Source: Cloacibacterium normanense
GTDB taxonomy: Bacteria; Bacteroidota; Bacteroidia; Flavobacteriales; Weeksellaceae
Length of the DNA: 64,000 bases
Direction: 5' to 3'
Assembly (NCBI RefSeq): GCF_003860565.1
Contig: NZ_CP034157.1
Coordinates: 1,054,001 to 1,118,000, forward strand
Made by a program: the position numbers and the translations under genes
Notes under the pieces: generated by a model
What the model was told of the DNA's origin: nothing
Database searches by the model: none
Seen by the model: only the letters and a program-made list of their open reading frames with translations
Shown: one piece after another, positions 53,760 through 60,346 of the stretch
Layout of the letters: every line of letters begins with the position of its first letter
Numbering within the stretch: position 1 is the first letter of the stretch

Positions 53760-54422
53760 ATGCCTTTAAAAGCCGTACTGTTTGATATGGATGGAGTAAT
53801 TGTAGATACGGAACCACTTCACCGAAAAGCATATTTCCAAACTTTCAAAGATTTAAAGATCAAAGTTTCAGAAGAATTTTATACTTCTCTTACAGGAACA
53901 TCTACCAAAAAATCTACTCAGATGATTAAAGATGAGTTTAATTTAGATGTTTTGCCAGAAGAAATAGCTGCTTCTAAAAGAAAATATTTTAAACAATACT
54001 TTGATACAGACCCTGATTTTGATTTACTTCCTGGAGTGAGAGAATTGATTATCAATTACTACGAAAATAATATTAAGTTAGTTTTGGCTTCATCCGCAAG
54101 TATGAATACCATTAATTGGGTTTTTGATAAATTTGATATCGGCAAATACTTTATGGGAAAAATTAGTGGAGCAGATCTAGAAGAATCTAAACCTAATCCC
54201 GAAATTTTTATAAAAGCTGCAGAAATTGCAGTTGAACCTAAGGAAAATTGTATGGTAATAGAAGATTCTACCAACGGAATTATTGCTGCACACCGTGCAA
54301 GAATTTTCTGCGCTGCCTATAAAAGTGAACATTCTAAAATGCAGAAATATGATTTAGCAAAAATAACCATCACAGACTTTTCTGAATTAGAACCTCAAAA
54401 AATAGAGAATTATTTTAACTAA
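53760..54422 (+). CDS. HAD family hydrolase (beta-phosphoglucomutase-like)
   Basis: 220 residues. Motif I DMDGVIVDTEP (nucleophile Asp10 and Asp12 region), motif II 'LVLASSAS', motif III/IV Lys in 'ESKPNPEIFIKAA' and 'MVIEDSTNGIIAA'. The helical cap is inserted after motif I, as in subfamily IA phosphatases and beta-phosphoglucomutases. Phosphoryl transfer or hydrolysis on a small phosphometabolite is expected; the exact substrate is not visible. Confidence 0.87.
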   Translation: MPLKAVLFDMDGVIVDTEPLHRKAYFQTFKDLKIKVSEEFYTSLTGTSTKKSTQMIKDEFNLDVLPEEIAASKRKYFKQYFDTDPDFDLLPGVRELIINYYENNIKLVLASSASMNTINWVFDKFDIGKYFMGKISGADLEESKPNPEIFIKAAEIAVEPKENCMVIEDSTNGIIAAHRARIFCAAYKSEHSKMQKYDLAKITITDFSELEPQKIENYFN

Positions 54423-54465
54423 AAGCCAATATTTTAGACCGCCTCAAAAAGTTGGCTTTTATTTT
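54421..54465. terminator. bidirectional terminator between HAD and mgsA copy 1
   Basis: AAAAGCCAA/TTGGCTTTT stem (54421-54429, 54452-54460) with a 22-nt loop and T-rich flank. Confidence 0.6.
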
Positions 54466-54886
54466 ATATTTTTTTTACCACATTTCTATTGAGATAGCTC
54501 GTATAATCTGGTACTTCTGCTACATATTCTGAATGCATAAACGGAGAAGAAAGAATAAAATCTGCTGTAGCAGCATCACAAGCCATAGGAATATTCCATA
54601 CTACACATAATCTTAGGAGTGCCTTTACATTACTATCATGCGGTTGAGCTTCCATAGGATCCCAAAAGAAAATTACAATATCTATTTCGCCTTCTGCTAT
54701 CATAGAACCTAATTGTTGATCACCACCAAGTGGACCGCTCATTACTCTTTTTACATTGACTCCAAGAAAATCAGAAATTAATTTCCCGGTTGTTCCTGTT
54801 GCTATTAATTGATGCTGAGAGAGTATTTCTCTATGCTTTTTTACCCAACTTAGCAATTCATCTTTTTTGTGATCGTGTGCTACCAA
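54464..54886 (-). CDS. methylglyoxal synthase, copy 1, 5'-truncated
   Basis: 140 residues, about 75% identical to the complete mgsA at 56107 but missing its first ~15 residues, i.e. the first beta-strand. The remaining catalytic residues (HD of [32 protein letters not shown]) are intact. The frame can only start from a TTG at 54886. Immediately upstream, at 54888/54889, homology switches to the uvrA 3' fragment, so the 5' end and promoter were lost at a recombination junction. Probably not expressed or not folded; best seen as a remnant. Confidence 0.75.
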   Translation of the reverse strand: MVAHDHKKDELLSWVKKHREILSQHQLIATGTTGKLISDFLGVNVKRVMSGPLGGDQQLGSMIAEGEIDIVIFFWDPMEAQPHDSNVKALLRLCVVWNIPMACDAATADFILSSPFMHSEYVAEVPDYTSYLNRNVVKKI

Positions 54887-54888
54887 AG

Positions 54889-55068
54889 AATTCTTTTATT
54901 ATTATTGAGCATAATTTAGACGTCATAAAATTAGCAGACCACATTATAGATATCGGTCCAGAAGGTGGAAAACACGGTGGCGAAATCATCGCAACGGGAA
55001 CTCCTGAAGAATTGATAAAAAGCAAAAAATCTTTGACTGCTAAATTTTTAAAAAAGGAAATGGAATAA
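54889..55068 (+). pseudogene. duplicated 3' end of uvrA
   Basis: The 180 bp correspond to the last 59 codons and stop of uvrA (51039-51218). 13 base differences affect 11 codons and all are synonymous, so the encoded peptide is identical. It lacks the rest of the gene and any start of its own. It joins the truncated mgsA copy 1 on its left and precedes GNAT copy 2 by 43 nt. Confidence 0.85.
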
Positions 55069-55111
55069 AATTTCATTTTCAACATTATAACACAATTTAT
55101 CTTAAATAAAA

Positions 55112-55603
55112 ATGAACTACCAAATCCGTGAAATGCTTCCAGATGATGGAACGAGAGTTTTAGAAATTTTCAAACAGGGAATTGATGGCGGCAATGCTAC
55201 TTTTGACAAAGAAGTTCCAAGTTGGGAAACTTGGGACAATAAATATTTCAAAGTTTGTAGATTGATTCTAGAAGACGAAAATGGAGTAGTACAAGGTTGG
55301 GCTGCCATTCAACCTATTTCTGCAAGAGTTTGCTATAAAGGGGTAGCAGAAGTAAGCATTTATCTCGATAATTCAGTTCATGGAAAAGGTTTCGGCGAAA
55401 TGTTGCTCCATAAATTAATAGAAGAAACCGAAGAACATCATTTTTGGACTTTACAATCTGGGATTTTTCCAGAAAATGTAGCGAGTATTAAAATTCATGA
55501 AAAATTAGGCTTCAGAATCATTGGAAGAAGAGAAAAAATCGCTGAAATGAACGGAATTTGGAGAGATGTAATTCTTTTAGAAAGAAGAACTCATAAATTC
55601 TAA
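55112..55603 (+). CDS. GNAT family N-acetyltransferase (copy 2)
   Basis: 163 residues, paralogue of the gene at 53212. Differences are concentrated in the first third (MNYQIREMLPDDGTRVLEIF versus MNYELREMLPEDGAQVLQIF), around residue 72-90, and in the last four residues; the acetyl-CoA-binding half is almost the same at the DNA level. It follows the uvrA 3' fragment just as a GNAT gene might follow uvrA in the ancestral order. Substrate unknown. Confidence 0.87.
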   Translation: MNYQIREMLPDDGTRVLEIFKQGIDGGNATFDKEVPSWETWDNKYFKVCRLILEDENGVVQGWAAIQPISARVCYKGVAEVSIYLDNSVHGKGFGEMLLHKLIEETEEHHFWTLQSGIFPENVASIKIHEKLGFRIIGRREKIAEMNGIWRDVILLERRTHKF

Positions 55604-55685
55604 AAACGTTAAAGTTTTCATAAGAAATAAGATTTTGGCAAAGCTTTTGTTTTAAAGAAAGTATCAACCCCAAAATCTTAAAGAA

Positions 55686-56057
55686 ATGAAAAATATATTT
55701 AAAATATTCGGCGCTTTAGCACTCACAATAACTGTAGTTTCTTGTGGTTCTAGTAATGTTTACGGAGATAATGGAAGAGTTTACAGAGCTCCAGATGGTA
55801 GAGTTTACAGACAAGGCGAAATTTATAGAGCACCCAATGGTGATGTTTACCGAAATGGTGTTTTAATTAGAAGCGGTTCTTCTACGGTAATCATCGTAGA
55901 TGACAGGCCGCAAAATTTACCTCCTGGACAAATGAAAAAAGTCTATGGAACCAAATCTGCTAAAGTTTTCGCGCCTGGTCAACAAAAAAATGATCGTTAT
56001 TACTATGATGAACACGGCAAAAAAAGAAAAATGAAGCACAAAAAGAATCACCGATAA
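55686..56057 (+). CDS. lipoprotein with YR-rich repeats
   Basis: 123 residues. MKNIFKIFGALALTITVVSC is a lipoprotein signal (lipobox Cys20). The mature part has short repeats of the form R/V-YRAPDGRVYRQGEIYRAPNGDVYRNG, a middle 'VIIVDDRPQNLPPGQMKKVYG' stretch also found in small flavobacterial envelope proteins, and a very basic tail (HGKKRKMKHKKNHR). It is probably an outer-membrane lipoprotein that could bind anionic surface polymers (inference). No known domain. Confidence 0.65.
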   Translation: MKNIFKIFGALALTITVVSCGSSNVYGDNGRVYRAPDGRVYRQGEIYRAPNGDVYRNGVLIRSGSSTVIIVDDRPQNLPPGQMKKVYGTKSAKVFAPGQQKNDRYYYDEHGKKRKMKHKKNHR

Positions 56058-56084
56058 AAACAGAGATTAAATATTGATAATGAG

Positions 56085-56109
56085 AGCCCGAATTTTCGGG
56101 CTTTTTTTA
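56085..56109. terminator. bidirectional terminator between the lipoprotein and mgsA
   Basis: AGCCCGAA/TTCGGGCT stem (56085-56092, 56095-56102) followed by TTTTTTT; the minus-strand side overlaps the mgsA stop. Confidence 0.75.
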
Positions 56110-56577
56110 TGAAATTCCTTTTTCTATATTTCTATTTAAATATAATTTATAATCAGGAGTTTCCACTGCATATTCTGTATGCATGAAAGGCGAAGTTAAA
56201 ATAAAATCTGCGGTAGATGCATCACATGCTACGATAATATTCCAAACGGCACAGATCCTTAAAAATGCCTTCACATCTGGATCATGAGGCTGTGCTTCCA
56301 TAGGATCCCAAAAGAAAATAACGATATCTATTTTTCCTTCGGCAATCATTGCACCAAGTTGTTGATCTCCACCAAGTGGGCCACTCATTACTCTGTGAAC
56401 AAGAACTCCCAATTCATTTTCTATCAATTTTCCCGTGGTTCCTGTAGCAATTAATTGATGTTGTTGAATCACTTCACTGTGTTTTTTCACCCATTCAAGT
56501 AATTCATCTTTTTTATGGTCGTGAGCAATAAGCGCTATAGTTTTTTGAGGAGAAAGCAACCTTACATTTTTAGTCAT
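56107..56577 (-). CDS. mgsA: methylglyoxal synthase
   Basis: 156 residues from the ATG at 56575-56577 (an ATG at 56586 adds three). It converts dihydroxyacetone phosphate to methylglyoxal and phosphate, a phosphate-starvation bypass of glycolysis. Active-site residues fall at the same positions as in the E. coli enzyme: His19, Asp20, Lys23, TGTTG (45-49), SGPLGGDQQ with Asp71, FFWDP (Asp91), His98. A frame extension to 56622 runs through the peroxiredoxin terminator and is not real. A truncated second copy lies at 54464. Confidence 0.93.
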   Translation of the reverse strand: MTKNVRLLSPQKTIALIAHDHKKDELLEWVKKHSEVIQQHQLIATGTTGKLIENELGVLVHRVMSGPLGGDQQLGAMIAEGKIDIVIFFWDPMEAQPHDPDVKAFLRICAVWNIIVACDASTADFILTSPFMHTEYAVETPDYKLYLNRNIEKGIS

Positions 56578-56602
56578 TTCATACATTTTTGAACAAGTAA
56601 AT

Positions 56603-56635
56603 TTACAAAAAAAGCAGAACAAAATGTTCTGCTTT
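56603..56635 (-). terminator. terminator after peroxiredoxin
   Basis: Perfect 11-bp stem AAAGCAGAACA/TGTTCTGCTTT (56611-56621, 56625-56635) with a 3-nt loop, then on the minus strand TTTTTTT. Confidence 0.85.
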
Positions 56636-56658
56636 GGTATTAATTGTATTTTAATATT

Positions 56659-57291
56659 TTAGTTTTGGCTAAGATATTCAGCAGTTGCAGTTCTATTAGC
56701 ATTCATTGCTGCTTTACCTTCTTGCCAGTTTGCTGGACAAACTTCTCCGTATTTTTGAACGTGAGTGTAAGCATCAATTAATCTTAAATATTCAGCTACG
56801 TTTCTTCCAAGAGGCATATCATTTACGCTTTCGTGGAAAACTTTTCCTTCTTCATCAATTAAATAAGTTGCTCTGTACGTTACGTTAGACCCAGAAAAAG
56901 TTTCGTTTCCTTCTTCATCATATTCGAAATCTTGGTCTACAATTCCTAAAATATTAGCCAATTGTCTGTGGGTATCAGCTAAAAGTGGATAAGTCACTCC
57001 TTCGATTCCTCCCATATTTTTTGGAGTAGATAACCATGCGAAGTGTACCTCGTTTGTATCACAAGAAGCACCAATAACCATAGTGTTTCTATTTCTAAAT
57101 TCTTCTAAAGCAGCTTGAAAAGCGTGTAATTCTGTTGGACAAACAAAAGTAAAGTCTTTTGGATACCAAAATAATAAAACTTTTGATTGATTTTTTACTG
57201 CTTCTTCTAAAACGTTAATTCTTAAATTTTCTCCTGATTTAGAGATTGCGTCTACAGTTACATTTGGAAATTTTCTTCCTACTAATGCCAT
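56659..57291 (-). CDS. typical 2-Cys peroxiredoxin (AhpC/Prx)
   Basis: 210 residues from the ATG at 57289-57291 (MALVGRKFPNVTV); a longer frame to 57330 begins on the -7 box. Peroxidatic Cys51 in DFTFVCPTE, resolving Cys185 in GEVCPANW. It reduces H2O2 and organic peroxides, recycled by thioredoxin or AhpF. Closest to the eukaryote-like/AhpC branch of about 200 residues. Monocistronic, with its own promoter box and terminator. Confidence 0.92.
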   Translation of the reverse strand: MALVGRKFPNVTVDAISKSGENLRINVLEEAVKNQSKVLLFWYPKDFTFVCPTELHAFQAALEEFRNRNTMVIGASCDTNEVHFAWLSTPKNMGGIEGVTYPLLADTHRQLANILGIVDQDFEYDEEGNETFSGSNVTYRATYLIDEEGKVFHESVNDMPLGRNVAEYLRLIDAYTHVQKYGEVCPANWQEGKAAMNANRTATAEYLSQN

Positions 57292-57327
57292 TTTTTTGTT
57301 GTTTTTTACTATTATATTTTCAGACTG

Positions 57328-57335
57328 CAAAATTA
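57328..57335 (-). promoter_or_regulatory. -7 box (TAATTTTG) for peroxiredoxin
   Basis: An exact TAnnTTTG on the minus strand 36 nt upstream of the ATG at 57291; the -33 element is weak. Confidence 0.4.
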
Positions 57336-57392
57336 ATCAATTTTAAAATTTTTAAAATGAGAAACCGATAATTTTTTTCTATGACTCCTAAA

Positions 57393-57427
57393 AAGCAAAA
57401 AATCTTCAGCTTTTGACTGAAGATTTT
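57393..57427 (-). terminator. terminator after the aminotransferase
   Basis: AAAATCTTCAG/CTGAAGATTTT stem (57399-57409, 57417-57427) followed on the minus strand by a T run. Confidence 0.75.
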
Positions 57428-57449
57428 AAGGATATTTTCAAAAAATTTG

Positions 57450-58649
57450 TTAATGAATTTCTGCTTCTGTTAAAGCTTTTTTAATTCTATTCATCGCTTC
57501 TTTTAATTCTTCTTCAGAAGCGGCATAAGAGAATCTGATACAATTAGCATCACCAAAACTTACGCCTCCTACACAAGCTACATGTGCTTTTTCTAATAAA
57601 AACATCGCAAAATCATCAGAATTATTGATGAGAACACCGTCAAGAGTTTTTCCTAAATAATAAGAAATATCTGGGAAGAAATAAAAAGCCGCTTTTGGTA
57701 AATTTACTTTGAAACCAGGCACTTCTTTTAACAATTCATATACTAGATTTCTACGTTTTTCAAAACTTTCTACCATATAGTAGTAATCTTTCGGGTCGGT
57801 TTCTAATCCTACAATAGAAGCTCTTTGCGCTACCGTATTTGCACCACTGGTAACCTGACCTTGCAACTTATCACATGCGTCTGCTAACCATTCTGGACAA
57901 GCGCTATAACCAATTCTCCAACCAGTCATTGCAAAAGCTTTAGACATTCCATTAATTACAGCAGTTTGATTAAAAACTTGTGGAAATTCTGCAATAGAAA
58001 TATGCTCTCCATCATAATTAATAAATTCGTAGATTTCATCAGAAATAATCACCACATCTGGATATTTCGCCATTACGTTTGCGATTTTTTCTAATTCTTC
58101 TCTGGTATAATAACTGCCTGATGGATTACATGGTGAACTATACAATACCGCTTTCGTTTTTGGAGTGATGGCAGCTTCTAATTGCTCTGCTGTCATCTTA
58201 AATTCAGTATCAATATTGGTTTCGATAAAAACAGAAACACCACCATTAATTTTTACCATTTCATCATAAGAAACCCAATACGGAGCGGGCAAAATTACTT
58301 CGTCTCCTTCATTTACCAAAGCTGCTAAAACATTGAAAATATTTTGTTTAGCTCCATTTGCTACACAGATTTGCGTCGGTTTATAGTCTAAATTGTTATC
58401 TCTTTTTAGCTTATTAACAATTGCTTTTCTTAGTTCTAAAAAACCCGGAACAGGAGAATAATGGCTATAATTTTCATTAATTGCATCAAACGCTGCCTTC
58501 TTTATATTATCTGGCACATCAAAATCTGGTTCTCCTAGTGTAAGCGAAATTACATCTATTCCTGCTGCTTTCATATCTCTCGCTTTGTTACTCATTACAA
58601 AGGTCTGAGAATAACTTAATCTGTTTAATCTGTCCGAAACTCTGCTCAT
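57450..58649 (-). CDS. pyridoxal phosphate-dependent aminotransferase (class I, AspAT-like)
   Basis: 399 residues from the ATG at 58647-58649 (MSRVSDRLNRLSYSQTFVMSNKARDMKAAG); an ATG at 58655 adds two. Fold-type I signatures: 'LTLGEPDFDVP', 'PAPYWVSYDEM', 'SSPCNPSGSYY', 'VIISDEIYEFINY' and the PLP Lys in 'GMSKAFAMTGWRIGY'. Most similar in pattern to the 1-gamma aspartate aminotransferases of Bacteroidota. Divergent from rsmG. Confidence 0.9.
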   Translation of the reverse strand: MSRVSDRLNRLSYSQTFVMSNKARDMKAAGIDVISLTLGEPDFDVPDNIKKAAFDAINENYSHYSPVPGFLELRKAIVNKLKRDNNLDYKPTQICVANGAKQNIFNVLAALVNEGDEVILPAPYWVSYDEMVKINGGVSVFIETNIDTEFKMTAEQLEAAITPKTKAVLYSSPCNPSGSYYTREELEKIANVMAKYPDVVIISDEIYEFINYDGEHISIAEFPQVFNQTAVINGMSKAFAMTGWRIGYSACPEWLADACDKLQGQVTSGANTVAQRASIVGLETDPKDYYYMVESFEKRRNLVYELLKEVPGFKVNLPKAAFYFFPDISYYLGKTLDGVLINNSDDFAMFLLEKAHVACVGGVSFGDANCIRFSYAASEEELKEAMNRIKKALTEAEIH

Positions 58650-58668
58650 TATCATTATTTAATTGGTA

Positions 58669-58676
58669 CAAATATA
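58669..58676 (-). promoter_or_regulatory. -7 box (TATATTTG) for the aminotransferase
   Basis: An exact TAnnTTTG on the minus strand 19 nt upstream of the ATG at 58649; the -33 element is unclear. Confidence 0.4.
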
Positions 58677-58720
58677 GACTTTTTAACTAAATTTTCTAAA
58701 AAAAACAGATGAAAAATCCT

Positions 58721-58728
58721 TAATTTTG
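58721..58728 (+). promoter_or_regulatory. -7 box (TAATTTTG) for rsmG
   Basis: An exact TAnnTTTG 15 nt upstream of the ATG at 58744. It overlaps an in-frame TTG at 58726, which argues against that start. Confidence 0.4.
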
Positions 58729-58743
58729 TACAAAATTTATAAA

Positions 58744-59379
58744 ATGTCAGTTCAAATTATTAATAAATACTTTCCCAATCTATCTGAAGAGCAAAAATCT
58801 CAGTTTCAACAACTTGAAACGCTCTATAAAGACTGGAACGAAAAAATTAACGTGATTTCGAGAAAAGATATTGATGAATTCTACGAAAGACACGTTCTCC
58901 ATTCATTGGGAATTGCAAAAATTATGGAATTTGCAGATGGAACCAAAGTTCTAGACATAGGAACTGGTGGTGGTTTCCCGGGAATTCCTTTGGCGATTTT
59001 ATTTCCAAATGTAGAATTTACTTTGGTAGATTCTATTGGTAAAAAAATTACCGTAGTAAAAGGAGTTTCAGAAAGTCTTGGTCTGAAAAACGTAAAAGCT
59101 TACCACGAAAGAGCCGAAAAAATAAAAGACAAATTCCATTTTGTAGTGAGCAGAGCCGTTACACAAATGCCTGTTTTCTTGCGTTGGTTAAAAGGAAAAT
59201 TCGAAAAAGAACAATTTAACCCAAAACACAACGGTGTATTATACTTAAAAGGTGGAGATTTAGGAGAAGAACTCGCTGGAATAAAATGTGAAATTTACGA
59301 TCTGAAAGACCAATTCGAAGAAGAATTTTTTGACACTAAAAAAGTAGTATATTTATCCAAAGGAAATTTTAATTCATAA
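58744..59379 (+). CDS. rsmG: 16S rRNA (guanine527-N7)-methyltransferase
   Basis: 211 residues from the ATG at 58744. RsmG/GidB makes m7G527 in the 530 loop. 'WNEKINVISRKDIDEFYERHVLHSLGI', SAM-binding 'VLDIGTGGGFPGIPLAILFP', 'VDSIGKKITVV' and 'VVSRAVTQM' are all family marks. It leads a rightward run with a small lipoprotein, DUF922 and the AddB-like nuclease at very short spacings. Confidence 0.95.
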   Translation: MSVQIINKYFPNLSEEQKSQFQQLETLYKDWNEKINVISRKDIDEFYERHVLHSLGIAKIMEFADGTKVLDIGTGGGFPGIPLAILFPNVEFTLVDSIGKKITVVKGVSESLGLKNVKAYHERAEKIKDKFHFVVSRAVTQMPVFLRWLKGKFEKEQFNPKHNGVLYLKGGDLGEELAGIKCEIYDLKDQFEEEFFDTKKVVYLSKGNFNS

Positions 59380-59391
59380 AAACTTAAATCA

Positions 59392-59808
59392 ATGAAGAAA
59401 ATTTTTAACCTCAGTTTAATCACTTTATTAGCTGGATTTTTCGCTGTTTCTTGTGATAGAAATGACGAAGATGAAATTCAAAATGTAGAATCTATCAAAA
59501 TAGATAGTGTGAAAATTGCACAAGATACGATGGATGTTTTCACCATTCAAACCATCAAAACGTATTCTACTTATCCAAGTGCTTGTGAGGATTTTTTTGG
59601 ATATGATTATATCAGAAACGGTTTAGAAAGAAATGTGGTAGCCTATTCTTACACCATTAACGGAACTTGTACTCAAGCAACAAGAGTTGGAGTGAATGGT
59701 TTCAACTTTAGACCAGAAGAAAAAGGTATTTACACTTTCAAATTTTGGAAAGGAAAAGACAGCAGCAACCAAAACATTTGGATTGAGAAAACAATTGTAG
59801 TAGAGTAG
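59392..59808 (+). CDS. lipoprotein of unknown function
   Basis: 138 residues. MKKIFNLSLITLLAGFFAVSC is a lipoprotein signal with lipobox Cys21, followed by an acidic linker and a beta-rich domain. Mature Cys residues in 'TYPSACEDFF' and 'TINGTCTQATRV' could form a disulfide. Ends 'GIYTFKFWKGKDSSNQNIWIEKTIVVE', a fold reminiscent of an immunoglobulin-like domain (weak inference). It starts 12 nt after rsmG and ends 1 nt before the DUF922 gene. Confidence 0.65.
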   Translation: MKKIFNLSLITLLAGFFAVSCDRNDEDEIQNVESIKIDSVKIAQDTMDVFTIQTIKTYSTYPSACEDFFGYDYIRNGLERNVVAYSYTINGTCTQATRVGVNGFNFRPEEKGIYTFKFWKGKDSSNQNIWIEKTIVVE

Positions 59809-59809
59809 T

Positions 59810-60346
59810 ATGAAGAAAACTTTCAGCCTTATTTTATTGTTTTGTTTTTTAACTGTTTTTTCTCAAAAATTAGTCTGGAAAGAAGGAACAAAACTTAATT
59901 GGAGCCTTTTTAAATCATCTGAAAACAAAATGAAAAGTGACAGCACCATTGTCAGTTATTCTTCTTGTGGACTAAGTTACACCGCTTTTAAAGATAAAGC
60001 CAATAATAAAATGAAGGTGAGAATAGATGCTACTTTTGACCCAAGAAAATCTTGGAAACATCCTATTAAAACCAAAAATCTCAATATTAATCACGAACAA
60101 GGCCATTTTGATATTGCCGAAATTTACGCTAGAAAACTGAGAAAAGAATTTCTAGAAAATGTAAAAACAGAGAAAGATTACCAATTGAAATTTAAGTTGA
60201 TTTATCAAGTGATGTATGGTGAATTTCTCGATTATCAAAACTATTATGATAACATTACCAAACGAGGAACCAATGCAGAAAAACAAAATGAGCTAGATGC
60301 AGAAATTAAAGCTCAACTCAAAAAACTAGAACACTATAAAAACTAA
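59810..60346 (+). CDS. DUF922 family predicted Zn-dependent protease
   Basis: 178 residues with a signal peptide (cut after about residue 18). 'LNWSLFKSSENKMKSDSTIVSYSSCGLSY' and the HEQGH motif (95-99, HExxH-like zinc site) in 'NINHEQGHFDIAEIYARKLRKEF' match DUF922, a predicted exported metalloprotease family. Activity is not demonstrated. It overlaps the next gene by one base (TAATG), so the two are translationally coupled. Confidence 0.82.
   Translation: MKKTFSLILLFCFLTVFSQKLVWKEGTKLNWSLFKSSENKMKSDSTIVSYSSCGLSYTAFKDKANNKMKVRIDATFDPRKSWKHPIKTKNLNINHEQGHFDIAEIYARKLRKEFLENVKTEKDYQLKFKLIYQVMYGEFLDYQNYYDNITKRGTNAEKQNELDAEIKAQLKKLEHYKN

Noticed and set aside
54790-55068. 92-residue plus-strand frame ending in the uvrA C-terminus
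   Set aside because: Its first third is antisense to the truncated mgsA and the rest is the uvrA 3' copy; it is a junction artefact, not a gene.
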